Positions 11,787 to 23,048 are shown, counted from the first letter of the stretch. The stretch: DNA of 64,000 nt from Paguma larvata (GCA_030068075.1 CM057825.1:80615123-80679122); one strand, 5' to 3'. Translations and numbers: made by a program. Notes: generated from the sequence alone by a model not told the origin.

Positions 11787-11973
11787 TTTTATTTTTTTTT
11801 TGAGAGAGAGAGAGACAGAGAGAGTATGTGTAGAGGAAGAGGAAGAGGGAGAGAGAGAATCTCAAGCAGGCTCCACGCTGGGTACAGACACAGGGCTTGA
11901 TCTCACTAGTGCGAGATCATGACCTGAGCCAAAATGAGGAGTTGGATGCTTAACTAAGCCACCTAGGTGCTCC
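11787..11973 (-). mobile_element. Carnivore tRNA-Lys-derived SINE
   Basis: Minus-strand SINE: T-run and GAGAGAG (tail and CT body) at 11787-11850, 'caagcaggctccacgctgggtacagac', 'gagatcatgacctgagcc' and the tRNA head complement 'taagccacctaggtgctcc' to 11973. The 'ccacgctggg..cacagggcttgatctcac' variant differs from the copies that read 'ctgagctgtcagcacagagcc', so two SINE subfamilies are present in the window. Confidence 0.9.
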
Positions 11974-12743
11974 ACCAAAGGTATTTTCAAGTGACTTCTA
12001 ATGCAAAGTATTAATTAGATTAAAAAAGGAAACATGGATGCTGAGAGACAAGCTTCTCTCTGGCAGTTCAACAAATATAAAAAGTTAGTCTCTCTTGTTT
12101 TTCTAGTGAGTTTGTTTAGTATGTTTTTAGGTCAGATGTTGGCATCTGAGTTTCCTTCCTCTTTGGTCAAAGTTAACAATTTTATGGGATTTTTAAATGT
12201 TTTTAGTTCTTCAGATAATAGCATACAGAAGCTTATTACCCCAGCACGTTAAATATTGCCCTGGGGGCTGAGAATACAGCAAAAGCTACTGTTAGTGCTA
12301 ACTGAAGCCAGGTTCCTTCTTTGGGGAACCATTTACGTGGATCACAAATGATTTCTTAGCTTGGGTTTTACTGGTTCTTGTTCCAGGCACCTAAGGCGGC
12401 TTTAGAAATTAATATTCTTTCCTCTGAGCTGAGATAGATCAAATGTTAACTGTCTTATAAGAGCCAATAACACTGTTTAATTGTTTTAGAAATAAAGTGT
12501 CAAGGTGTGTAGGGAAACACAGCATATTTTCCCCCAAACAGAGCTAGGAGAGACAAGTCATCCTCTGTTTAAAGCCCAATCTGAAAAGTATTTTTCTCAA
12601 CAAAAGGCTCTGCAAAATAAAACAAACATTTCTCCAACAGTCTCGGAGTGGCCAAACATGGGGGCAAGACTGGGAGTCCCCTGAAGTGGGGACATGCAGA
12701 CAAGAACAGCATTGTAGGATGAGGCATGCTGAAAGAGGCATCT

Positions 12744-12762
12744 TTCCTGAGTTGAAACTCAG

Positions 12763-12797
<35 letters not shown>
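12744..12797. repeat. 10-bp hairpin abutting an (AT)n run
   Basis: TTCCTGAGTT (12744-12753) and its exact complement AACTCAGGAA (12756-12765) are separated by two bases. The right arm runs directly into an uninterrupted AT repeat (12765-12797, about 16 units). Both halves can extrude as hairpins. Confidence 0.9.
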
Positions 12798-12799
<2 letters not shown>

Positions 12800-13071
12800 A
12801 GGAAGCAAACTTTCTTAGAGATTCCGTTGCTATAAACACCACACTTAAATTATGTCTCATGGAAGGTAAAAAGAAAGACTAAAAAATTCTCTGAAATTAA
12901 CCATAAGGGAACTTGCACGAGGAAATGACACTCCAAAGCATAGGACACAGGCGTGACAAGGATAGTGTGGAGCACACAGAATATGATGGGCAGTGTAAGG
13001 CGTGACCTAGGCGGGAACTTTAGAGCAGACACGTTTCTCTCATCCCTTCCTAACTGAGTCTTTACCAATTC

Positions 13072-13306
13072 CTTTTTTTATTAAAATAAAAGGTTTTTTT
13101 TTTTAATGTTTATTTTTTGAGAGATGGAGACAGGGTGTGAGTGAGGGAGGGGCAGAGAGAGAGGGAGACCCAGAATCTGAAGCAGGCACCAGATTCCAAG
13201 CTGTCAGCATGGAGCCCGATGCAGGGCTCGAACCCATAAACTGTGAGATCATGACTTGAGCTGAAGTCAGATGCTCAACCGACTGAGTCACGCAAGGGCC
13301 TCAGAA
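13072..13306 (-). mobile_element. Carnivore tRNA-Lys-derived SINE with a long tail
   Basis: The body runs from 'taatgtttattttttgagag' (13104) to the tRNA head complement near 13300, in minus orientation. Flanking similarity of 11 of 13 bases (TCTTTACCAATTC at 13059-13071 and TCCTCACCAATTC at 13307-13319) suggests a target-site duplication. It would place an unusually long, degenerate A-rich tail at 13072-13105. Confidence 0.85.
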
Positions 13307-13832
13307 TCCTCACCAATTCGTAATGAGTGGAGTTGATGAAGAAAAAATACTGTAGAGTGAATACTAGTGGCCATATACTGTCAGGCAGTCCAAAGTCAGA
13401 TGAAATTTATATTTGCTTTGTATAATTTTTGCTTATGTTAAATGTATATGGAGCACCACTCATGGTTCTTATTCCACAGAAAGAAATCTATCTTGTGGTA
13501 CTCATGAAGTCTTCAGCCCGATGCACCTCTGCTAAGTAATGCCCAGTATGGGTGGACAAGAGGAGGGCATCCTTGGTGAAATCATGCTCTTATTGGGGTG
13601 AATTCCATGATGCTTTGCTCTTGGGACATCTTCCCACGCAGCATATGCAAGGAGGTTTGAGGCTTCCGGTCGTACTTTTTCTCTCCAAAGCCACAGACCT
13701 AGGCATATACCATACCAACCCTGCAGATACTCTTTTTAACTAGCTTAACCTATTGGTGCAAAGAAGTCTTCCCCAGTGGTATCTCTGGATCTCACCTATT
13801 CATCTGGTTCTGTTCTTTTTTCTTTTCCTCAG

Positions 13833-14075
13833 ATTTTTTTTTGTGGTAAAATACACAGACCATAAAATTTACCATGTTAACCAATTTTAAGTGTTCAGTT
13901 CAGTGATATTTAATATATTCATAGTGTTGTACAGTCATCTCTACTATCTGTAAGTAGCTCTTTTTATCTTATAAAACTGAAACTGCATACCCATTAAACC
14001 ATAACTCCCCATTTCTCCCTCCCTCCAGCTCCTGGCAACTGCCATTCTACTTTCTGTTTCTATGATTTTTTTTTT
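13833..14075 (-). mobile_element. Old LINE-1 3' UTR (L1M-type)
   Basis: 'gtggtaaaatacacagacc', 'aattttaagtgttcagttcagtg', 'aaaactgaaactgcatacccattaaacc' and 'cctggcaactgccattctactttctgtttctatga' are the reverse complement of an ancient L1 3' UTR. The T-run at 13836-13843 is the tail. Confidence 0.85.
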
Positions 14076-14164
14076 CTTTGGCTCTTCTCTTGATAACATT
14101 TTCGCTGGTCAGGGAAACTGGGAGGTGGGGGAAGGTGGTCAAAATAAGGAACTGTAGGAGATAC

Positions 14165-14645
14165 AACGAGGAAGGATGGGACCTGTACTTTGTTAAGTAT
14201 CCAGCAGAGTTAATTATAGGATCTTGCACAAGTCCCTTAACCAGACTGTCCTCAGTTTCCTCATTTGTAAAATGGGGATAATGACAATACTTTTTTTTTT
14301 AATTTTTTTTTAATGTTTATTTTTGAGAGACATAGAGGCACAGTGTGAACAGGGGAAGGGCAGAGAGAGAGGGAGACACAGAATCGGAAGCAGGCTCCAG
14401 GCTCTGAGCTGTCAGCACAGAGCCCCACGCGGGGCTCGAACTCACAGACCGTGAGATCATGACCTGAGCCGAAGTCGGCCGCCCAACCGACTGAGCCACC
14501 CAGGCGCCCCGACAATACTTTTACCATATATGATTCTTATGATGAAGAAATTATTATACATGTAAAATATACAGAGCAGTTCCTGGCATATACTAAGTAA
14601 GCACTAAATAAATTTTAGTGATAGTGATGATAATAATCTCTCATT
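14165..14645 (+). mobile_element. MIR SINE split by a younger SINE
   Basis: Left part 14165-14290 carries the MIR core in the sense direction ('cttgcacaagtcccttaacc', 'cctcagtttcctcatttgtaaaatgggg'). Right part 14511-14645 continues with 'acagagcagttcctggcatatac' and 'taagcactaaataaa'. The two halves join across the target duplication GACAATACTTTT. Confidence 0.9.
14295..14510 (-). mobile_element. Young felid SINE with perfect target-site duplication
   Basis: This is the least mutated SINE in the window. The head complement ends in 'ccgactgagccacccaggcgcccc', the Pol III B box appears as the complement of GAGTTCGAGCCCC, and the body 'tcagcacagagcccca' is intact. The 12-bp duplication GACAATACTTTT lies at 14283-14294 and 14511-14522. 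It splits a MIR. The low divergence and perfect duplication mark a recent, felid-lineage insertion. Confidence 0.95.
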
Positions 14646-16243
14646 AGGATAATTAACATTGGTCGAATTAGCCAAGGCAAACAGAATATGAAGTTACAGC
14701 TGACACAACCCTACCAGGTTGTGTGGGTTTAGAAATTCAGTTATGAAAATGGTTTGGTTGTTCAAATGGCCTGTTACACTATTTCATGTTTATGCCAGCT
14801 CATTCAGATTGTGTAAACTTGCAATGTTATTTGCTGTTGAAAGCTACCTACGACAATGTGAAGGATACAAATAAATCAACATTTCTCATGTGGGAGGAAA
14901 CCCATATGTCTGTCACTGATGTCAACTGTCATGTTAGTGACCATACCGTTATGTGAAAAGTTTTGGCTATTACCAGAGAAGGTATCCAAGGAGCTATGAT
15001 AAAACTGCTGTTAGGGAAATTGACATTTTCTTTGGATATGGCATCACCTCTTACAACTCGGCCTTTGACTAGCCCAAGAGATGATACGGCTTGAGACTGA
15101 AAGGCCAAACTGAGCCGGTACTTACTTATGCTCCACTTGTGCTTTGAAGACAGTGGCTAGAGCAGTTTTTAATTCCACTCCTACCTTGATGCTGTTATTT
15201 GTTTCTATGACACTAGTTCTGGGAATGGCACCAGACACATTCAGCATCTGCAAGTGATGGATTAGATAGTAATTGATGTGTGTTACGAAACTCACATCTG
15301 GGCCTTCCACCAACTGAGAGTCAGTTTGATTTGATCTGGCAAAAGCAGTTTCAAAGCATTTGGTTTTTAAATTATAGTGATTTATTGAAAAGTGCCTCTT
15401 AAGATGACTATCAGCTGGTAGCAGGTGGAGTTCCCAGAAAAAGTGTGCTTGCTTTTTCCTGATTTCTCCAAATGGCAAACCCACTAAGGCTCTCCTCCTC
15501 AACATGGCCTCCTGGGGCTATCTCTTCCTTTTGTTGAATATGCTGCCTACAGACAGGATTGCTGATCCTAAGATTATAGAACACTGTGTTGTAGGTTTAT
15601 TTTGTTTCCTGGATAATACTTGGGTTACCAAAACTGTGGGAAGAAAATACTCTGATGATAAAGATGGAATTTAAGAAATCCTGATAAATTTATGTGAAGT
15701 TTTTTTTCAATTCAAAATAGTGCTGCCCTACAAAAATGGTCATACCTTAAATTTTATTTTCCTACATTTCTCTCATTCTGTCATATTATCTTCCTAACCT
15801 ATAAGCATTGAATATCTTTCTTCTTCCTCAACCCCTCTTTCCCTAGAAAAACCTGCAGAAATCTGCTATCAGCCATTTATTTGTGTTTTTGGACTTCACC
15901 TTAGTATGGTTAAGTTTCTGTCCATATTTTACCTTTTCTGGGTATTTGAACTTTAGGTTTTTTATTTCTGGTTGGGAAATGAAAGTTTCTTCTCTATTAA
16001 AGGAATTTCAAACATCATTGAGCAGCAAGAGAATCTTTCTGGAACTGGGTAAGACAGGTTTTTGATATTCTAGATCTTGTAAGACAGGTGCTGGAGGTGG
16101 ACCTGATTTAATCACACTGAAGGGCTGAAAGAGAATCATCAGAAATCACCTTCTACTCAGCTATGGCTGCTGGAAGCTCCCTACCAGATGAGGAATGACA
16201 TCTTTTGGTCATTAGATATAGGTCTCCTATGTGAATTCTCAGG
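14646..16243. other. Unclassified non-genic DNA
   Basis: I recognise no exon or repeat here. The minus-strand frame 15505-15122 (127 codons) shows no domain and is not bounded by splice-like signals. Confidence 0.4.
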
Positions 16244-16245
16244 GA

Positions 16246-16408
16246 AGTGCTTCTCAAACTTTAATGTGCATATGAATCCCTGGTACCTTGTTCAAACATT
16301 GAGCTAGTGGATTTGGCATGGGATCTGAGATTCTACATATCTGGATGCATCCCATGTGATGCTAATGTGGTTGGTCCCTAGACCACAACACTAGAGTAGC
16401 AAGGGTGT
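16246..16408 (+). mobile_element. MER5-type hAT element
   Basis: 'gtgcttctcaaactttaatgtgcatatgaatc' opens the element, 'tgagattctacatatctgg' lies in the body, and 'gtgatgctaatgtggttggtccctagaccacaac..gagtagcaagg' closes it. Boundaries approximate. Confidence 0.75.
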
Positions 16409-16587
16409 GGAGGATGCTACTTTTGCAAATCTTCTTCATTGTCTCTTCTTGACCTTAGTCTCCTTTTTCTGAGATTAAGATCATATAGGTATACATTATG
16501 GCATCTTTAATGTTATTGCTACTAGTAATTGTAAAATTCCATAAGATAACTCCTTTAAAATAATCAAATAGCAAATGGCAAATTATT

Positions 16588-16850
16588 CATTCAAAAATAT
16601 TTATTAAGCACTCACAATGTGCTAGGTATTTTGTTCACTCCTGTATGTGAACAAAGAAAAACCCTATTCTCATGGAGCTTTGGTTCTATTGGGAGAAGTA
16701 AACAACTACCAACTAATAAATAAATATACAAAAGCATGCCAGATGGAGGTAGTGCTATGCAGAAAAATAGGTGAGGATGAGAGGATAGCGAGTGAAGGGG
16801 AAAGGGTGGGGAAGTTGTAGGTCTATGATAGGGTTATTTCCCTCCTCTTC
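16588..16850 (-). mobile_element. LINE-2 (L2) 3' end
   Basis: 'attcattcaaaaatatttattaagcactcacaatgtgctagg' followed by 'ctcatggagctttggttctattgggag' and 'aataaataaatatac' is the reverse complement of the L2 3' end. Confidence 0.85.
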
Positions 16851-17262
16851 AAACTACGACAAAGGTTAAACTATTAAATTAGTTATTAAACAAGCTCATA
16901 TTTAATTCAAATACTGAAAACCCAAGGAAAGATCTACTGAATGAAAACAGAAAGTTGTATTTTTCTCATTGCCAAAAATTTGAGTTTGCAAATGTAATGT
17001 ACATCAAATTGCATGATTCTCCCTAGGAGTAAACTACCTGACATATGTGAACTCTTCCAGGCTTCTAGGGCATCACTTCATATTTCCCATTGGCACTTCT
17101 AAGTAGTCTAGAACATTAATGACTTCTGAAAAATATATCAATTAACCTTTTTAAAAAAGGCTTAATATCAAGAACCTACGTAGAATAGAACCACATGAAT
17201 ATAGTCAACTGATCTTTGACGAAGGAAGAGTGGAATAAATATAGTCATTGTCATCATCGTCT

Positions 17263-17525
17263 TTTTTTCTTTCTTTTTTTTAAAGAATTTCTTTATTATT
17301 ACTTTTTAATTTTTTAAAAAACATTGTCAAGTTAGCTAACATACAGTGTATACAGTGTAGCCTTGGCTTTGGGAATAGATTCCCATGGTTCATCACTTAT
17401 ATACAATACCCAGTGCTCATCCCAAACAGTGCCGTCCTCAATGCCCACCACCCATTTACCCCATCCTCCAACCCTCCCACCCCGTCAACCCTCAGTTTTG
17501 TTCTCTGTATTTAAGAGCGAGCAGA
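17263..17525 (-). mobile_element. LINE-1 3' end (carnivore/felid type) nested in an older L1
   Basis: T-rich tail at 17263-17325, then 'catacagtgtatacagtgtag', 'gattcccatggttcatcac', 'acaatacccagtgctcatccc' and 'ttttgttctctgtatttaag', the reverse complement of the recent carnivore L1 3' UTR. I could not find a clear target-site duplication. Confidence 0.85.
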
Positions 17526-17584
17526 GATAGTCTTCTAACAAATGGTTCTGGAACAACTGGACATCTACATGGCATCCACATCCA

Positions 17585-17625
17585 AAAAAAAAAAAAAAAA
17601 AAACAACAACAACAAAAAAAAACAA
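17585..17625. repeat. Poly(A) run with (CAA)n inside L1
   Basis: About 19 A's followed by four CAA units and another A-run. It replaces part of the L1 ORF2 text and looks like a local expansion rather than a retrocopy tail, since L1 sequence resumes directly afterwards. Confidence 0.8.
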
Positions 17626-17995
17626 ATCGACACACAGACCTTATACTACTTGACAAAAATTAACTCAACATGGTTCATAGATCTAAATGTAAAATGCAAA
17701 ATTGTAAAAGTGTCCTAGAAGGTAACATAGGAGACAATCTAGATGAGACTGGGTATGGTAATGACTTTATATATAATACCAAAGGTATGATCCATGAAAT
17801 ATCCAATTGATAGGCTGGATTTCATTCAAATGAAAATCTTATGCTCTGTAAAGGACAATGTTAAGAGAACGGGAAGACAATCCACAGACTGGGAGAAAGT
17901 AGTGCAGATAAAGGACTGTTATCTAAAATAAACATAGAACTCTCAAAACTCAACAATAAGAAAACAGACAACCTAATTAAAAATTGGGCCAAAGA

Positions 17996-18206
17996 GGGGT
18001 GCTTGGGTGCTTAGTCAGTTAGGCATCCGACTTCAGTTCAGGTCATGATGTCATGGTTTGTGAGTTCAAGCCCCATGTCAGGCTCTGTTCTGGCAGCTCA
18101 GAGCCTGGAGCCTGCTTTGGATTGTGTCTTCTTTTCTCTCTGCCCCTTCCCCACTAACACACTCTCTCTCTCTCAAAAATAAATAAACATTAAAAAAATT
18201 AAAAAT
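17996..18206 (+). mobile_element. Carnivore tRNA-Lys-derived SINE, 15-bp target-site duplication
   Basis: Plus-strand SINE with head 'ggggtgcttgggtgcttagtcagttagg', B-box-like 'gagttcaagcccc', CT-rich body and A-rich tail at 18177-18206. The exact duplication AAATTGGGCCAAAGA is at 17981-17995 and 18207-18221, so the insertion limits are exact. Confidence 0.95.
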
Positions 18207-18721
18207 AAATTGGGCCAAAGATCTTAACAGATACTTCACCAAAGGAGATATACAGGTGGTAAATAAATATATCAAAACATGCTTCACATCATATGCAAAT
18301 TAAAACAATGTGATAGCATTATGTACTTATCAAAATGGCCAAAATCCAGATCACCGACAATACCAAATGCTGGCGAGGATATAGAACAAAAGGAACTCTC
18401 ATTCATTACTGATGGGATTGCAAAATGGTACAGTTACTCTGGAAGGCATTGTGAGGTTTCTTACAAAATGACATGTACTCTTGCCATTGAATCCAACATC
18501 ATGAACACTAAGGTAAACTGTGGACTCTGAGTGACTATGATGTGTTTGTATGTGTAGGTCCATCATTATAACACATACACTGCTCTGGTGGGGGGTGTTG
18601 GGGGTGTCGGTATTGGGGGAGGCTATGGAAGCGTGTGGAGGGGGGTACACAGGGAATCTCTATACCTCTTCTCAGATTTGCTGTGAACCCAAAACTGCTC
18701 TAAAAAAAAGACTCTGTTTTC

Positions 18722-18941
18722 TTTTATTTAATTTTTTTTAAATGTTTATTTAATTTTTGAGAGACAGAGCATGAGTTGGGGAGGAGCAGAGAGAGAGGGA
18801 GACAGAATCCGAAGCAGGCTCCAGGCTCTGAGCTGTCAGCACAGAGCCCAATGCGGGGCATGAACCCACGAACCATGAGATCATGACCTGAGCCGAAGTA
18901 GGAAGTAGGATGCTTAACCGACTGAGCCACCCAGGTGCCCC
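18722..18941 (-). mobile_element. Felid SINE at the 3' tail of the old L1
   Basis: Minus-strand SINE from the T-rich stretch at 18722 to the head complement ending in CCACCCAGGTGCCCC at 18941. The flanks AAAAGACTCTGTTTTC (18706-18721) and AAAAGACCCTATTTC (18942-18956) are an imperfect duplication. The copy carries a private tandem doubling of GAAGTAG near 18895-18908. Confidence 0.9.
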
Positions 18942-18956
18942 AAAAGACCCTATTTC

Positions 18957-19994
18957 ATAGCTTTCCTCTCTTCACTGATCAGAGGCTCTGATATTCTGAC
19001 ACGTCGCCTTCAGTATTTCTAAAAAGCTCAACCTCCTCATTTTATAGATGAGGATCCTGAGGTGGAAAAGGTGGGAGCTTAATGGCCAGAACTCCACTGG
19101 TGAATCAGTAGGAGCTGGGACGCTGAATGTCTCTCTAAATTAGCAGCTTCCTGGTCTCCTCTCTTCTCTGTTGCCTCTGGCAAGGCGTGCTTCAGTAGAT
19201 AGAATTGCATGGAGTTTTAAACACAATGCTCTTAAGATCTTTCAGGAAAAAGATCAAACAAGTGTGCTAATTCAGCCCCTCTTCCTCCTTTTCTCTCCTA
19301 GACTCTGATCAAATAGTGTGGATTCCTAGCCTGTCTGTACAGGGTCTCTGTCAGAGCATCTGTACTTGGTTGGTGCAGAGCTCAGGAAATATCAACAACA
19401 ACAATAAATCGGCACCTTTTAATACCTTTTTTGAAAACTAGAATTGATAATGGTGTGATACGGCCATTATTTCTGGTCAAAACACAAGTGTTCCTTCAGA
19501 GAAAAGCAGCTGGTACTACAAAACACACTTTTGAAAAAGAAAAAAAAAAGAATGAGGTAACTTCTGAGCAAGTTTTCCACAGCAAGAATACGAAATTTGT
19601 GTCATCATTCTAAAACTTAGCAAATCGAGAAGGCTTATTTACATTTAAAAACCAGAACTGATGATCCCGACATTAAATAAGCACTTTGGGCGCAGGTTGT
19701 TGAATGGGCGGGTTGCTGGAGCGCTGGCAATCCCAGTGTGAGCTTTCCGCCCTTGGGCTGTCCAATTACACTGGCAAACAAGATAGGGAAGAAGCAAGCG
19801 AAAACCATCTGGGCAATATGTCTTCTTAATTTAAGGTTGGTTTTTGTTTGTTTTGTAATTCTAACCTCTAGTTTTACCTTTATTTGATCCTTCAGCTAGG
19901 GAACTTGGATTGGTTTGGGTTTGTCCTTGTTTGAAGTCTATGTACATACAACAAAGAAAATTAATGTAGAGAGGGTATTTCCTGTTGCGGAAGG
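18957..19994. other. Mostly unique DNA with a small MIR remnant
   Basis: A short MIR core lies at about 19025-19085 ('tcctcattttatagatgagg', minus). The rest has no recognised repeat. The part at 19690-19800 is richer in CpG than its surroundings (GGGCGCAGG, GGGCGGG, GAGCGC, TCCGCCC) and contains CCAAT and GGGCGGG boxes, but no transcript evidence is visible. Confidence 0.45.
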
Positions 19995-20100
19995 TTTCCT
20001 TCTCTCTTTTCTCTTCTTTCCTTCCTTCCTTCCTTCCTTCCTTCCTTCCTTCCTTCCTTCCTTCCTTCCTTCCTTCTTTCTTTCTTTCTTTCTTTCTTTC
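19995..20100. repeat. 106-nt uninterrupted pyrimidine tract, (CCTT)n then (CTTT)n
   Basis: Every plus-strand base from 19995 to 20100 is C or T. Fifteen or so CCTT units are followed by CTTT units up to the AACAG boundary. It is expected to be highly length-polymorphic and triplex-prone. Confidence 0.95.
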
Positions 20101-23006
20101 AACAGCAAATCTCTTTTATAACTATTCACTGATCATTTCGAAAGCATCGTGTGAATTATACCAATGGTAATTCCTTTAGAAAGATAAAATTTTTAGGTTT
20201 TTGCCAATTGAAGTATTCAGTGTAAAAACAGATTTCTCCAAATGTAGCAAATTGTTGGTTCATTTACTAACCATGTTTGTTTCATGTTCTTGCATTTGCC
20301 AGACAAACACTGAGAATATATATTTTAATTTTATTGCAAAACTACCATTTCAAGGCATACCGTGAAATTATAATTTATGTTCCTGAGATTTTTGTAGTTT
20401 TAGAATGATCATTTCAATTTAGCCCTGGGTACCTTATACCATTATGCTAGGAACACTTCCAGTTTAAACATATATAATTTATTTTTAACAGATTTTGCTT
20501 GGAGTACACAAATGAAATGTAACAGTCATTACAGAGATTGTCTTAGTTCATTTACTAAACATGAATCCATGTCCTCCGTTTCCCTTATTCTGTGCATGAC
20601 TCCCTGGCTGGGCTTCTATTCTCTGCTTTGATGCAAATTGCAGGTTGACAGCGACGCAGAATATGAAATCCCTTTTAGGGGACATTCTTGGCACGTGGGA
20701 TGTGTATGTCACTCAGATATTCTGTATTTTTAGATAGTTCTTTCTGAAAAACCCAATTTAGACATTGATCCTTCCTCCATTCCTAGCCACCTTACACATG
20801 GAATCCCTCTTTGCTTCCAAACCTCGAAACAGACCGCTTTGATCTTGAGACTTTTTCTTTTTGGAAGACGATGATTCCATTTTTTGAAGGTATTTTACCT
20901 TTATTTGGGAAAAGTTATTCAAAGTCAACTTCTAATGAGAGTCCTCCTTGTCTCTCAAGCCGCGCAGATCAAAGGTAGAGACCCCGCGTGCCACAGCTCC
21001 ATGGGTTTTCAGCAGGAATTATGCACAGCATCGACTATAAATTTAAATAATGTAAACGCATTTTGTGATAGGCTTTGTACTGAACCTATGCCCAGCAAGT
21101 TTTGGCCTCCCAGTATTTGCACTGGCTTTGGATTACCTTTGCGCACCAAGTCTTTGTGGCTTCCTGTGTATTGTCAAGCTTAGTATAGCTAGAGTACAAA
21201 ATATTTCCTTTTTTTCTCTGCTTAGAAGAATGTTTGAGGAAGGTCTCACAGTGTAAAACTGTTTGTTGCAGGGACAGATTTTATGCCACTTGAAACTGGA
21301 ATTATGCAAAGCAGTTATCGGGAGGGTAACTGAGTTTTTGGATTCAGCAAAGAGGCGGGGCTCACAAATTAGGTTTTCATCAGAAGGGAATAAAAGGCTC
21401 TAAGGGATTAAAGTAGCTGAGTATGCTTTGCAGATTTGTCTGTGCCATGTACTGAGCTTTCAGAAGATGTCATAAGGAGTTGTAGAACTTCCGTGGCAGA
21501 AGCTGAAAAATAAAGATGAATTCTGTAAGTGTTACGGGTTGTTAGGTGATTTTGCTTCAGGCTATCAAATAAAAGTGGCACATGTCATTAGCCTTATGGA
21601 GAGAGAGTTTTAAATATCTTTTTTTCAAAATTACGTTCTCTTGTAATTTATTCTGCGGTCCCTTTTATTTATCTCATATTTCTGAAAGAGGTCTGTGATG
21701 GGGGGGTGGACCCAAGGGATCATCCCTCTTATAATCTGACATGTTGAATTTTGTATAATCCAACACATTTTTTTCCTTTGATATTGGATACTGTCCAAGT
21801 ACTGAATTAATTCTGTTTAAAAAAAAAACAAATCAAAACAAAGTCTCCTTAAGAGAGCAAAACTCTTAAATACGGCCACGCGTCTTTGCAGAGCAGAAGC
21901 CTAAGTGTCATACTTGAATAACTACAAATATTTAGCACAAGATTAGATGCTCTGGGCTCTTCATGGACGACATTTTGATGGTGCTTTCGGCTTTCGTTCA
22001 TGCATGTAGCCTCTATTCTCTTGGATATTCCGTCCACATAGGAGAAAGACGAAGTGTATCTTCACAGGGAGGCACATGTGTAACAAGAAGGTGGAAATGA
22101 CTTCAGTGCATAAAGGTCTGCCAAGCACCGGTCCGCAGGCTCTCATTACATAGAGGTTGGAGGAGAGCAATAAAAAGATCAAATTCAGCAGAGATAAACA
22201 GCACGCGTCGTCTTAACTGATCGATAACCAGCTTCTGAGAGCGACCAATGTCAGCTGAGCTGGGTCCGTCTCTCCTCGACCCGCCAAGGAGGGAAGCTCA
22301 CATCCCTTTTGAGTTGAGAGGACTTGAAAGCCCAAAAAACCTATAGGGATACAGGCTTGTTGTGATGATTTCTCTCTAACATTTTGAAGGTTTGCTTTGC
22401 TGATGGAAATAGAATAATTTCACCAATGCAAGCAGTGTAATTTAAAAAAAAAAAAAGATAAATTATGCCATTATTGCCACATTTTTCACAGCCGCCCTAC
22501 TAAACACTGATGTTTTAAGAGAAGTTTATATAAAGAGGAACATTATTTTTGATACAATACTGAACTTGTGGGTTGCTAAAGCGGATCCCGGAGAACCGTC
22601 TGAGCATGTTCTGACTAGAACAAAGTCTTAGAGGTGGCTTCCAGTCAAGCATAGCTACATATTTCATTTAGACATTTCTAGAATGAAAACGAGAGAGAAG
22701 TTTTAAGAGGCCTTAAACCCTATCTCCCCACCCGCTCCTTCAAGTATAAATTTAGCTAAGTGTAATGTACAGAAAATAAGCATCCAAATAGACTCATTTG
22801 ATTATATGGCTTTTCTGTCTAGGAATTATGGAAACAGGATGCTTTATTTGATCTTGGCTTATAATATTACTGAAAGTTTTTGCTAAGGTTAATAAAAAGG
22901 AAATTCAATAGATACATTAAAATGTCTGAAACAGGCTCGTGAGTTAGGACACTGAGCTCACTGCACTTAAAGCTTGGAAGTCAGAATTCTGACGCCACTC
23001 AGCAGT
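20101..23006. other. Repeat-free unique sequence
   Basis: Nearly 3 kb with no SINE, LINE, MIR or DNA-transposon remnant that I can recognise, which stands out against the rest of the window. The base composition is varied, not low complexity. No coding exon with credible frame and splice sites was found; the promoter-like arrangement near 21350-21530 is listed separately. Confidence 0.5.
21353..21530 (+). promoter_or_regulatory. Possible core promoter and short 5' exon (speculative)
   Basis: A GC box (AGGCGGGGCT, 21353-21362) is followed 28 bases later by a TATA-like AATAAAAG (21389-21396). Then comes a stretch ending in a strong 5' splice-site match, CT|GTAAGT, with the GT at 21525-21526. 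If used, transcription would start near 21420 and give an exon of about 100 bases ending ATGAATTCT. Each motif is common by chance and no acceptor exon was identified, so this is a candidate only. Confidence 0.2.
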
Positions 23007-23048
23007 GAGTTTGTGTGTGCATGTGTGTGTGTGCATGTGTGTGTGTGA
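23007..23048. repeat. TG/TGCATG microsatellite
   Basis: GTGTGTGCATG units repeated three times, then (TG)n. Confidence 0.85.

Larger units (their letters stand above)
17150..18721 (+). mobile_element. Old LINE-1, ORF2 C-terminal part and 3' UTR, interrupted by later insertions
   Basis: Plus-strand L1 pieces at 17150-17262 ('aatatagtcaactgatctttgac'), 17526-17995 ('gtcttctaacaaatggttctgg', 'aaaaattaactcaac') and 18207-18721 ('aatgctggcgaggatatag', then a 3' UTR with 'ctctggtggggggtg' and 'ctgtgaacccaaaactgctc') read in order as one element. It is interrupted by an L1 3' end (17263-17525), a SINE (17996-18206) and, at its 3' tail, another SINE. The coding frame is destroyed throughout. Confidence 0.85.

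Noticed and set aside
14317..14499. Recurrent short peptide MAQSV..PTSAQVMIS..SSPA..S in several minus-strand frames (also near 2547, 13103 and 18724)
   Set aside because: It is the translation of the carnivore SINE itself, so its recurrence reflects the repeat, not a gene family.
19690..19800. Possible CpG island
   Set aside because: Too short and with too few CpGs to meet an island definition by eye. Mentioned only as CpG-richer sequence.
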